The notes below the pieces were generated by a model that was not told the DNA's origin, searched no databases, and saw only the letters and a program-made list of their open reading frames with translations. This document shows positions 16,879-23,770 of a stretch of DNA of 64,000 bases, one piece after another. The translations under genes were made by a program, and so were the position numbers. The DNA comes from Fenollaria massiliensis (GTDB taxonomy: Bacteria; Bacillota; Clostridia; Tissierellales; Peptoniphilaceae): NCBI RefSeq assembly GCF_000312505.2, contig NZ_HG326226.1, positions 300,227 through 364,226 of the forward strand, read 5' to 3'. Numbering within the stretch: the stretch's first letter is position 1; each line of letters begins with the position of its first letter.

Positions 16879-16887
16879 ATTATATCA
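16879..16887 (-). promoter_or_regulatory. Extended -10 of the antisense moron
   Basis: TGATATAAT on the minus strand, 13 bases before the AAGGAGGTGA of the moron gene. Confidence 0.5.
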
Positions 16888-16930
16888 CTAAGGGGAGATA
16901 AGAGAGCAAATTATTAAAGGGGGAATGATG

Positions 16931-17095
16931 ATGGAGATTAATTGCAAGTTATCTGTTGACAATGAAGAGAATATTAAGAAGTTTATAAGGATGTTTTCTG
17001 AAATTGAAGAATTGTTTGACTGTAAATGCACTCTTGATATAAGTGTTTTTACTCATCAAAATTACGAAGTGTTTAAAAAAGATGATAATGATTAG
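16931..17095 (+). CDS. Small early phage protein (54 aa)
   Basis: 54 residues; AAAGGGGGA at 16916-16924 favours the third of three consecutive in-frame ATGs (16925, 16928, 16931). Acidic, alternating pattern (VDNEENIKKFIRMFSEIEELFD). It overlaps the next gene by eight bases. Unknown. Confidence 0.55.
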   Translation: MEINCKLSVDNEENIKKFIRMFSEIEELFDCKCTLDISVFTHQNYEVFKKDDND

Positions 17096-17273
17096 ATCTA
17101 GAAGAAGTGATTGGCATGAGGTATCCAAAGTGAAGGCTATGGACTATGGAAGGAAGCTTTTAAAGGTTCTTGGTTACTGTGTGCCTATGGCTGATCAGCT
17201 AAGGCACCTTGAGAGGTTTATCAAGGGGATTGATGTAAGTGAGATTATTGAAGGGGGAATTTACAATGAATAA
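17088..17273 (+). CDS. Small basic early phage protein
   Basis: 61 residues from ATG 17088, whose ATGATTAG overlaps the stop of the preceding gene; the longer frame from 17043 lies inside that gene. Basic N-terminus (MIRSRRSDWHEVSKVKAMDYGRK). No Shine-Dalgarno of its own, so coupling is assumed. Unknown. Confidence 0.5.
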   Translation: MIRSRRSDWHEVSKVKAMDYGRKLLKVLGYCVPMADQLRHLERFIKGIDVSEIIEGGIYNE

Positions 17274-17478
17274 AAAGCATAAGGTTACTTATTATTTTAG
17301 TGGCACAACTATAGATCATGAGGTTAAAGATGAGAATGAACTTAGGAATATATTCAAGGCTCTTGATGAGAGTAGACCCATAACTATAGTATTTGATGAT
17401 GAGGACAGAAAGATATTGGTAAATACTAGCTGTGTTGAAGCTGTTGAGATTGAGGGGATTGAAAATCAGGAACTTTAA
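17266..17478 (+). CDS. Small early phage protein (70 aa)
   Basis: 70 residues; AAGGGGGAAT upstream of the ATG at 17266, overlapping the previous gene by eight bases. Beta-rich pattern (HKVTYYFSGTTIDHEV..RPITIVFDDEDRKILVNTSCVEAVEI). Unknown. Confidence 0.55.
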   Translation: MNKKHKVTYYFSGTTIDHEVKDENELRNIFKALDESRPITIVFDDEDRKILVNTSCVEAVEIEGIENQEL

Positions 17479-17529
17479 TCAGTAAAAGGGACGCAAGGCT
17501 AATTATTTATAAATAAGGATGGTGGAATA

Positions 17530-17793
17530 ATGGAAAATAATATTGATTACAAGGCTGGTTTAAGGAAAGTTAGCATTGATGAGATTAGTGAGTTTACTGG
17601 TCTAGCTCAGCCGACTGTGAGGGCTTTTCTGGAGCAAGGGCTATTTCCTTTTGGGGTATGTGCGAATGCTTCGTCTGGTAAGAAGAGGGTTGTGTATGTG
17701 CATCCGATTTTGTGGGAGAGGTTTAAGAAGGGTGAGATACCTTTTATAAGTGTTAAGTCTCAAGCTGGTATTGAGGCTAGGTTTAATGATTAG
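17530..17793 (+). CDS. Small helix-turn-helix, excisionase-like protein
   Basis: 87 residues. SIDEISEFTGLAQPTVRAFL with the following KKRVVYVHPILWERFKKG resembles the winged-helix of excisionase/MerR-like DNA binders, which pick up a helix-turn-helix followed by a wing. It could be the directionality factor or an early regulator. GGATGGTGGA precedes the ATG. Confidence 0.6.
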   Translation: MENNIDYKAGLRKVSIDEISEFTGLAQPTVRAFLEQGLFPFGVCANASSGKKRVVYVHPILWERFKKGEIPFISVKSQAGIEARFND

Positions 17794-17804
17794 GAGGGTT
17801 TTAT

Positions 17805-17966
17805 ATGGAATATACTTGTGGGGTTACTGATTGCATAAATATTATTAAGGAAGAGATTAACAGGTGCCGTCTTAGTAACAGGAAGGGCAGAAATGATGAG
17901 GTTATAAAAAGGCTTAGAAATGTTATAAGGGAGATTACTGAGCTTACGGGGGTTGAATATGAGTAA
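17805..17966 (+). CDS. Small early phage protein (53 aa), member 3 of the repeated family
   Basis: 53 codons behind AGGAGGG. VTDCINIIKEEINRCRLSNRKGRNDEVIKRLRNVIREI..LTGVEYE aligns with the C-terminus of the proteins at 15502 and 15803. Its last codons, GGGGGTTGAATATGA, again hold the ribosome site and the start of the following gene. Confidence 0.65.
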   Translation: MEYTCGVTDCINIIKEEINRCRLSNRKGRNDEVIKRLRNVIREITELTGVEYE

Positions 17967-18225
17967 GGGGATTTATAAGGAAAAGCTAAGCTCTTATGAG
18001 CTTGAAAATATGGATGTATCTGAGCTTAAGGAAAGGATAAGAATGCTTGAGGATGAGCTTGGTGAGAAGCTTAGTATGAATGATGTTACTGTAAGGGTTA
18101 TGTGTGAATATATTAAGGACATTGAGGAAAAGTTTGAATTTACTAAAGATATGCTATCTACGTACAAGGCTGAGCTTGAAAAGTACAGAGAAATAGGTGT
18201 TTGTAATGAGAAAGATAAATCATAA
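17959..18225 (+). CDS. Coiled-coil early phage protein
   Basis: 88 residues from ATG 17959, overlapping the previous stop. Nearly all helical with heptad-like spacing (ELKERIRMLEDELGEKL..VRVMCEYIKDIEEKFEF..MLSTYKAELEKYREIG). It overlaps the next small gene by 20 bases. Unknown. Confidence 0.55.
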   Translation: MSKGIYKEKLSSYELENMDVSELKERIRMLEDELGEKLSMNDVTVRVMCEYIKDIEEKFEFTKDMLSTYKAELEKYREIGVCNEKDKS

Positions 18226-18349
18226 TGCGCCGTTTTGGAGGTTGGCTAGAAAAGTGAAAGATATAGCTGGGATATTATTGGGCGCGCTTTCTATAACTGC
18301 TTTGTTTTTCATGGGATATATCCTTTTATGGGCGATGATGGGCTATTAA
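18206..18349 (+). CDS. Small membrane protein (47 aa)
   Basis: 47 codons, too short for ordinary gene calling. A basic N-terminus (MRKINHNAPFWRLARKVKD) precedes one membrane helix (IAGILLGALSITALFFMGYILLW). It starts within the end of the coiled-coil gene, so it is probably translationally coupled. Unknown. Confidence 0.5.
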   Translation: MRKINHNAPFWRLARKVKDIAGILLGALSITALFFMGYILLWAMMGY

Positions 18350-18368
18350 GATAAACGAGGAGGGGAAA

Positions 18369-18710
18369 ATGAAGAAGGATAATTATTTATATTTTCTGTT
18401 TATAAAAAACAAGCCTAACTTAATTGTATTAGCTGTATTTATATGTATTGCAGCGCTTTTATCTTATTTTAGCAAGCAGGGAATTTTGGAGTTTATACTT
18501 TTACTGGCGATAATGATACTTGTATTTTGTTTGACTATGTCAAGTTTAAAAGCATTTGAAGTCTACAAGGAAGCTAAAAGAGCTAAGGAAGCTGATGAAT
18601 TAGAAAAGCAGTTACGCGGCATCGCAAGTCTTTATATATGCAAGGCTGAAATGGAGAGGCGAAAGCGCCACGATCTAAACAATAAGGAGGTAAGGGATAA
18701 TGAATATTGA
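18369..18710 (+). CDS. Small membrane protein with charged cytoplasmic tail
   Basis: 113 residues behind GAGGAGGGG. Two adjacent membrane helices (about 14-31 and 36-57) are followed by a charged helical tail (YKEAKRAKEADELEKQLRG..AEMERRKRHD). Its last bases overlap the next start by 11. Unknown role in the early operon. Confidence 0.55.
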   Translation: MKKDNYLYFLFIKNKPNLIVLAVFICIAALLSYFSKQGILEFILLLAIMILVFCLTMSSLKAFEVYKEAKRAKEADELEKQLRGIASLYICKAEMERRKRHDLNNKEVRDNEY

Positions 18711-19236
18711 GGAGCTTAGCATAAGGCTAAGGATAATAACTATAAACAGGCAGCTTTATGAAAAGATGGAGCTTAAGAGGCAAAAACTTGAAACATGTGG
18801 TGCTATGGCTGCTGTAATTCTTGCTATGTGTCAAGGTGATGAAAGCGCAATGAAGGCAGGATTAGCATATACTTACGCAAGTTTAATTGCTGGAAATTAT
18901 ATTGATGGCTATTTAGAAAAGAATATAAACATATTAGAAATATATAATAATCAAATAAAGAGAGTACAAGACCCACTGATAAAGGCAAGTATTGATAGCT
19001 GTAGAGAAGATACACTTATCAGGAACTTTATTAAGGCTACGAGCTTGATTCTTGATGATGGATATAGTGAAGAGGCTCTTGGTACAGCTATAAAAGCTAT
19101 CATTGAGTGTGCTATGCATTATTATATAGATCTAGAGAAGGCTATTGAGAAAGTATATCATTTTATCCAAAGGGATACTGAAGAAATAGCACTTAGAAAG
19201 ATAGTGAATAAAGAGGGTGGCATATTTGGCGATTAG
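18700..19236 (+). CDS. Helical early phage protein, unknown
   Basis: 178 residues, almost entirely helical, no recognised motif. AATAAGGAGGTAAGGGATA before the ATG is a strong ribosome site. It overlaps the next gene by about 11 bases, so the block 18369-19621 is a tight operon. Confidence 0.55.
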   Translation: MNIEELSIRLRIITINRQLYEKMELKRQKLETCGAMAAVILAMCQGDESAMKAGLAYTYASLIAGNYIDGYLEKNINILEIYNNQIKRVQDPLIKASIDSCREDTLIRNFIKATSLILDDGYSEEALGTAIKAIIECAMHYYIDLEKAIEKVYHFIQRDTEEIALRKIVNKEGGIFGD

Positions 19237-19621
19237 TAATGAAAGGGCGAAGGAACTGCTTATAAGTGGTGCGCCTGTGATGAGGGACGGCATTATGTAT
19301 AAAAAGATTAGTGCTTTGGTCTTTCGTATGGGTGAGGGTCTGGTTGATCCATACGCTGAGGTGCTTGACAGCAATACTAATTCTGTTGTGGTCTGTCCTC
19401 TTAAGTGGCTTGATGAGGTGGACGCAAAGGGTATTGACGCTGACTGCACTATTGACAATGATAGGGTGATTACTATGTATAACAAGTGTAAGGATTTGAT
19501 GGGTGAACTTTCTTCCTTTATATATAGTAGAAAGTATGATCAGGCGCAAGGCAAGATTAATAATCTCTTAAGGCACTTGATGAGACTTGAGGGCGCTATG
19601 GGTGTTTTTGATGATTTATAG
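19226..19621 (+). CDS. Early phage protein, unknown
   Basis: 131 residues from TTG 19226, which lies about six bases behind AAAGAGGGTGG; GTG at 19217 is in frame but overlaps that site. A beta-rich N-terminal half (GIMYKKISALVFRMGEG) and a helical C-terminal half. Last gene before the terminator-like region at 19631. Unknown. Confidence 0.5.
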   Translation: MAISNERAKELLISGAPVMRDGIMYKKISALVFRMGEGLVDPYAEVLDSNTNSVVVCPLKWLDEVDAKGIDADCTIDNDRVITMYNKCKDLMGELSSFIYSRKYDQAQGKINNLLRHLMRLEGAMGVFDDL

Positions 19622-19630
19622 AAAAAGAAA

Positions 19631-19660
19631 AAGGGGTGCTTTTTTATAAGCCCCCCTTAG
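19631..19660 (+). terminator. Terminator-like hairpin after the early operon
   Basis: AAGGGGTGCTT pairs with AAGCCCCCCTT around a T-rich loop. The tail is poor in T, so efficiency is uncertain. Confidence 0.4.
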
Positions 19661-19667
19661 GTTGTCT

Positions 19668-19705
19668 AATGGTATAATGTCTCTTCTTATATATATTATA
19701 CCATT
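19668..19705. repeat. Perfect 11-bp inverted repeat upstream of Rep
   Basis: AATGGTATAAT (19668-19678) is exactly complementary to ATTATACCATT (19695-19705) with a 16-base loop. Each arm carries TATAAT. It sits about 75 bases upstream of the HUH Rep gene and could be its promoter/operator or part of the replication origin. Confidence 0.5.
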
Positions 19706-19778
19706 TATTGGCTTAATGTGCAAGCCTTTGATGAGCTTGTACTAGGTATTATTTTTGTAACCAATTTGTAGGTGTAGT

Positions 19779-20588
19779 ATGAGGACGTTTATTAGGGAGA
19801 AAAAAATTCACTGTGGAAGTGATTACATGGAGGTGGATTTATTTTCTTTAAGTAAAAATCAAATATCTAAGAAGGGCAAACGTGCGAAGAAGGAGAGGGT
19901 ATCTCTTAACGCGCAGAAAAATCTCAATGATAAGAATGCTAGAAGAAGGTTTCTATGGATCTGTGAAGCGAACTTTTCTAAGAACAGTTACTCCGTGACT
20001 TTGACTTATAGTGATGAGTTTCTGCCTGACTCTCTTGAGGGAGCTGAGAGGGAGCTAAGGAACTATTTAAGACGTGTGGCGAGAAGAAGGAAGAAGGAGG
20101 GTCTTGATGATTTAAAGTACATCGTAGTTACTTCTTCTAGGTGTGATGATGATGAGAGTCCTGTTCGTGTGCATCACCACGTCCTTATGAATGACGGCTT
20201 AGATCGTGATGCGATTGAAGGCTTATGGAGAAAGACTATGGGCAAGGGTAAGGGCAAGCGCTCTATTGGTTTTGTAAATTGCGACAGGATACGCGCTGAT
20301 TATAACAGCGGGATTCAAAGACTGTGTTCGTATCTATCGGGAAACCCAAAGCAGAAGAGAAGGTGGTCTTGCTCTCAAAATCTAGCAAGGCCGTGGATAA
20401 GGAATAATGATCACAGGTACTCGAGAAGGGCTTTAAACACTATTGCGACTGAGGGTACTAGCTTTGAGTTGATTAAAAGGCTTTATCCTGGATATGCGAT
20501 TTTAGACAAGGACTATGGCTTTAAGGCTATTTACAATGAGTTCACTGGATGGAGTGTGTACTTAAAGCTCAGGAGGCTAAAGGAGTGA
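19779..20588 (+). CDS. HUH-type rolling-circle replication initiator
   Basis: 269 residues. The order of motifs matches Rep-type HUH endonucleases: strand YSVTLTYSDEFL (motif 1), RVHHHVLMND with the metal-binding histidine cluster (motif 2) and RLCSYLSGNPKQKR with a candidate nicking tyrosine and lysine (motif 3). It resembles Rep proteins of Firmicute phages related to ssDNA-phage VP4-type initiators. It would nick one strand at an origin and prime replication from the 3' end. The flanking basic region (SKKGKRAKKERVS) suits DNA binding. Followed by a zinc-ribbon gene. Confidence 0.75.
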   Translation: MRTFIREKKIHCGSDYMEVDLFSLSKNQISKKGKRAKKERVSLNAQKNLNDKNARRRFLWICEANFSKNSYSVTLTYSDEFLPDSLEGAERELRNYLRRVARRRKKEGLDDLKYIVVTSSRCDDDESPVRVHHHVLMNDGLDRDAIEGLWRKTMGKGKGKRSIGFVNCDRIRADYNSGIQRLCSYLSGNPKQKRRWSCSQNLARPWIRNNDHRYSRRALNTIATEGTSFELIKRLYPGYAILDKDYGFKAIYNEFTGWSVYLKLRRLKE

Positions 20589-20594
20589 TGTTAT

Positions 20595-20846
20595 ATGTAC
20601 AGAAATGGTAAGTCGTATTTATTAGACATTATGAAAAAAGAGGGAGAGTTATTATCTGCAAAGAGGATTAAGGAGATGGAGTATCATCCTAGCAAGGACG
20701 CAAACAACTACTATATCATAACTTGCCCATTTTGTGGAACAAAGACGAGAGCGCAGGTTAGAGGTTATGGCTCAAGGGGTCGCAAGTGTTCTGGCTGCTC
20801 TGCTATGTTTAGAAGCGAGTGGGCTACGAGGAAGATAAATGACTAA
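20595..20846 (+). CDS. Small zinc-ribbon protein
   Basis: 83 residues. Two CxxC pairs (CPFCGTKTRAQVRG..RKCSGCSAMF) form a probable zinc ribbon in the C-terminal half. GGAGTGATGTTAT lies before ATG. The end overlaps the next gene by eight bases. Perhaps a nucleic-acid-binding partner of Rep. Confidence 0.6.
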   Translation: MYRNGKSYLLDIMKKEGELLSAKRIKEMEYHPSKDANNYYIITCPFCGTKTRAQVRGYGSRGRKCSGCSAMFRSEWATRKIND

Positions 20847-21237
20847 GAAGGATTTAAGAAGAATTATTGACCTGGACAAGAAGATTAACTGTCTACGTGG
20901 TGAGATCGCTAGGCTTGAGCATGATTTACGTTATGCAAGAAGTGTAGACTATCAATCTAGTATAAGAGGCTCTAGCCCATCTAGTTTTGATGGCTCGATT
21001 GCTAAGATTTGTGATATGAAAAGTAGGGTCAAAGATGAGATTGATGAGCTGACTAGGCTAAAGGATAAGGCTAAGGAGCCTATTGAGTCTCTTGAGGGTG
21101 TGTACTATGAGGTGATGAGCAAGAGGTATTTGCAAGGAAAGGTGTGGCATACTATTGCCATGGAGATGCACTATTCGGAGAGTCATGTCTTAAGGATCCA
21201 CGGGGAGGCTCTTAAGAAACTAAGTAAAACTGAATAA
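20839..21237 (+). CDS. Late-gene regulator-like protein (DUF1492 / ArpU-RinA type)
   Basis: 132 residues. An N-terminal coiled coil (KKINCLRGEIARLEHDLRYAR) and a C-terminal sigma-4-like helix-turn-helix (EVMSKRYLQGKVWHTIAMEMHYSESHVLRIHGEALKKL). This is the usual form and position of ArpU/RinA-like activators of late transcription, directly before the packaging genes. A probable target lies just downstream (21257-21297). Confidence 0.7.
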   Translation: MTKKDLRRIIDLDKKINCLRGEIARLEHDLRYARSVDYQSSIRGSSPSSFDGSIAKICDMKSRVKDEIDELTRLKDKAKEPIESLEGVYYEVMSKRYLQGKVWHTIAMEMHYSESHVLRIHGEALKKLSKTE

Positions 21238-21256
21238 TTTATCTAAATGAGAGCGA

Positions 21257-21297
21257 ATGATAGTAAATGATAGTTGGGGTCGTGATATAATGATAGT
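21257..21297 (+). promoter_or_regulatory. Probable late promoter with ATGATAGT repeats
   Basis: ATGATAGT occurs at 21257-21264, 21267-21274 and 21290-21297. Between them lies an extended -10 (TGATATAAT, 21283-21291) with no credible -35. Two repeats ten bases apart on one helix face upstream of such a promoter is what an activator-dependent late promoter would look like. Confidence 0.5.
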
Positions 21298-21347
21298 GTG
21301 CATAGATGGATAACGATTCATTATCACCTCCTTGAATTAATTTAGCG

Positions 21348-21381
21348 GAGCTCTCGTAGTTGGTACGAGGGCTCTTTGCTT
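21348..21381 (+). terminator. Hairpin after the late-regulator region
   Basis: GAGCTCTCGTA pairs with TACGAGGGCTC (11 bp, one G-U) around GTTGG, followed by TTTGCTTTATT. It may be an attenuator between the late promoter and the packaging genes. Confidence 0.5.
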
Positions 21382-21391
21382 TATTAGCTTA

Positions 21392-21407
21392 TGGTTTATA
21401 TAAACCA
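21392..21407. repeat. 16-bp perfect palindrome
   Basis: TGGTTTATATAAACCA. It stands in the leader of the HNH gene; a related TTTATATAAACC is found at 12671-12682. Possible operator. Confidence 0.4.
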
Positions 21408-21495
21408 CGGGTGGCTTTACATGGCGATGGCTTTTAATAGCCGAGGCTATATTTTGTAGGGGGGGTGCTATATTATTTTAGGGGAGGCTATGTAT

Positions 21496-21834
21496 ATGGC
21501 GAAGGAGCTAAGGGCTGACAAGGCTGGGCCACACAGGGCTCAGTATGAGATAAACAAGAAGAAGATATTAAAGATGGAGTCTGTATGTGGGATATGTGGC
21601 AGACCTGTTGATAAGAGTCTGAAGTACCCTGACCCGATGGCTGGGTGTGTGGATCACATCATTCCAATCGCCAAAGGGGGACACCCGAGCGCACTGGAGA
21701 ATCTGCAGCTTGCTCATTGGTGTTGCAACAGACAAAAGTCAGACAAGCTCTTTGTGATGCAAGAGAAGAAGATACCAACGAACAGGAATTTGCCACAAAG
21801 TTGTGATTGGAAGAACTACAAGGCAAAAGATTAG
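21496..21834 (+). CDS. HNH endonuclease
   Basis: 112 residues from ATG 21496; GGGGAGG lies eight bases upstream, too close to the ATG at 21490. CGICGRPV and CCNRQ are the zinc cysteines and VDHIIPIAKGGHPSALENLQLAHWCCN is the HNH core. HNH proteins next to packaging genes assist terminase in cutting at cos sites in many siphophages, which suggests cos packaging here (family knowledge). Confidence 0.88.
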   Translation: MAKELRADKAGPHRAQYEINKKKILKMESVCGICGRPVDKSLKYPDPMAGCVDHIIPIAKGGHPSALENLQLAHWCCNRQKSDKLFVMQEKKIPTNRNLPQSCDWKNYKAKD

Positions 21835-22160
21835 ACATTAGAGGGGGCATACCACCCCACCCATATCGGCTAAATACCTTCAGCTCGTTATTGTACATTT
21901 TTTCGCGTGCAGGAACGAGGGGAGAGGGTGGGCGATAGATGTCTAATTTATATATATATTTTATCAAAGTATAATGGATGAGTTTTTTAAAGAAAATTGC
22001 ATCAAAATTTTGAAAATTTAGAAAAATTATGAAAAAATGTCTTCAAAATGTGCTGTTTTTTACAAAATTATGTACCAAAGTGTAAAAAATGAGTCAATTT
22101 TGATTTTCTTATGGACAGTTAATGTTTTTACATAAAATAAGCTTGATCTAGGAGGTTTTT
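21835..22160. other. Non-coding stretch before the portal gene, possible cos region
   Basis: 325 bases with no supported gene. The first 100 bases are G/C-rich with G-runs (GAGGGGGCATACCACCCCACC, and GAACGAGGGGAGAGGGTGGG); the rest is AT-rich. Its position next to HNH fits a packaging site, but no cohesive-end sequence can be fixed by eye. No small terminase frame is present. Confidence 0.35.
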
Positions 22161-23378
22161 ATGGAACAAGGTTTAGATTACTTAAGAGGCAAACTTAATT
22201 ATCACAAAAGAAGGGTTGATACCAGGTACACTTACTACGACAGTAAGTACCAAGAAAGGGACTTAGGGCTAGTCATACCTCCAGACATAAGGCAGAGGTA
22301 TCGCTCGTGCTTAGGTTGGTGCACTAAGGCGGTTGACGCTCTTGCAGATAGGCTTGTCTTTAAAGAGTTCGCTGAAGATAATTTTGAACTGAACGAGATC
22401 TTTAATTTAAACAACCCTGATATATTTTTCGACTCAGCAATATTATCTGCTTTGATTGCGTCTTGTGCCTTTGTGTATATCTCTATGGGTGATGAGGGTT
22501 ATCCAAGATTACAGGTAATTGAGGCAAGCAACGCTACTGGCATACTAGATCCGATTACTGGACTTTTAAAAGAGGGTTATGCTGTGCTTGATCGTGATGA
22601 CAAGGGCAAGCCGACTTTGGAAGCACACTTTTTACGCGATAGGACTGATTTTTATAATGGCAATGATCTTGTTGACAGTAGAAGCAATCCTGCTGACGTG
22701 CCGCTACTTGTGCCTATCATACACAGGCCTGATGCTGTGAGACCTTTCGGTAGGTCTAGAATAACAAGGGCATGTATGTATTATCAAGGACACGCAAAGA
22801 GAACTTTAGAGCGTGCAGATATAACTGCTGAGTTTTATAGTTTTCCACAGAAATACATTGTAGGCTTGTCTCAAACGGCTGAGCCTATGGACAAGTGGAA
22901 GGCGACCATATCAAGTATGCTGCAATTCACAAAGGACGAAGACGGAGACGCGCCAAAGCTTGGACAGTTTACATCTACATCGATGTCGCCATTTACAGAG
23001 CAGCTAAAGACTATAGCATCGAGCTTTGCAGGTGAGACTGGTCTTACTCTTGATGACTTAGGCTTCGTGACTGACAATCCGTCAAGTGCTGAAGCGATTA
23101 AGGCAAGCCATGAGACTTTAAGAGTAACAGCTCGTAAGGCTCAAAGATGTTTTGGCAGTGGCTTTCTAAATGTCGGCTACGTTGCCAGGTGTTTAGCTGA
23201 TGACTATAATTATGTGCGTAATCAGTTTTATTTAACTAAGGCTAAGTGGTACCCTGTATTCGAGCCTGACATGGCAGCACTTTCTGGTGTGGGTGATGCG
23301 GCCATAAAGATAAATCAAGCTGTGCCTGATTACTTTAACAAGGATAATTTATCTGACTTTACTGGACTTGATGCGTAA
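22161..23378 (+). CDS. Phage portal protein (SPP1 gp6-like)
   Basis: 405 residues. The dodecameric portal forms the DNA entry vertex. Recognisable are the N-terminal YYDSKYQERDLG..YRSCLGWCTKAVDALADRL, PLLVPIIHRPDAVRPFGRSRITRA and the C-terminal FVTDNPSSAEAIKASHETL stretch, as in Firmicute siphophage portals. AGGAGG precedes the start. It shares one base with the next start (TAATG). Confidence 0.85.
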   Translation: MEQGLDYLRGKLNYHKRRVDTRYTYYDSKYQERDLGLVIPPDIRQRYRSCLGWCTKAVDALADRLVFKEFAEDNFELNEIFNLNNPDIFFDSAILSALIASCAFVYISMGDEGYPRLQVIEASNATGILDPITGLLKEGYAVLDRDDKGKPTLEAHFLRDRTDFYNGNDLVDSRSNPADVPLLVPIIHRPDAVRPFGRSRITRACMYYQGHAKRTLERADITAEFYSFPQKYIVGLSQTAEPMDKWKATISSMLQFTKDEDGDAPKLGQFTSTSMSPFTEQLKTIASSFAGETGLTLDDLGFVTDNPSSAEAIKASHETLRVTARKAQRCFGSGFLNVGYVARCLADDYNYVRNQFYLTKAKWYPVFEPDMAALSGVGDAAIKINQAVPDYFNKDNLSDFTGLDA

Positions 23379-23770
23379 TGAAAACTGTTATATTCTTATG
23401 TGGTTTAATCGGAGCAGGCAAAACAACATATGCTCAAAAGCATTTTAAGCCTTTTACTGATTTAGACTACATGCCAATGTATTCAAAAAAATCTGATCAG
23501 ATAAGACTTACGCAAAGATTATTAAAAACAAATGATGAGGTTTGCCACATAACTTGTTACCCGACAGAGGAAGAAGCAAAAGCTTTTAGAGGATACAATA
23601 AGAGATTTGTCTTGATCGATACTGGACTTAGGCAAGCAAAAACCAATGTAATCATTAGGAACAGGCAAAGGGATATGATGAACTTGGCAAATGTACTTGA
23701 ATCTAATTTAGACTTAGTAAAAAAGTATAAAAATGCTAAAGTCAAATGGGAAGTAGTAAAGGTGTTTTAG
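23378..23770 (+). CDS. P-loop kinase-like protein
   Basis: 130 residues with an N-terminal Walker A (FLCGLIGAGKTTYA) and a C-terminal basic helix (RNRQRDMMNL). Short P-loop kinases of the polynucleotide/nucleotide kinase type often look like this. Its place between portal and minor head genes is unusual for a metabolic enzyme; it may act on nucleic acid or be a moron. Confidence 0.65.
   Translation: MKTVIFLCGLIGAGKTTYAQKHFKPFTDLDYMPMYSKKSDQIRLTQRLLKTNDEVCHITCYPTEEEAKAFRGYNKRFVLIDTGLRQAKTNVIIRNRQRDMMNLANVLESNLDLVKKYKNAKVKWEVVKVF

Noticed and set aside
21220-21321. 33-codon minus-strand frame with a strong AAGGAGGTGATA ribosome site
   Set aside because: The translated sequence (MNRYPSMHTIIISRPQ..) comes from the ATGATAGT repeat region and looks like antisense of a regulatory site; only the ribosome-like site supports it.
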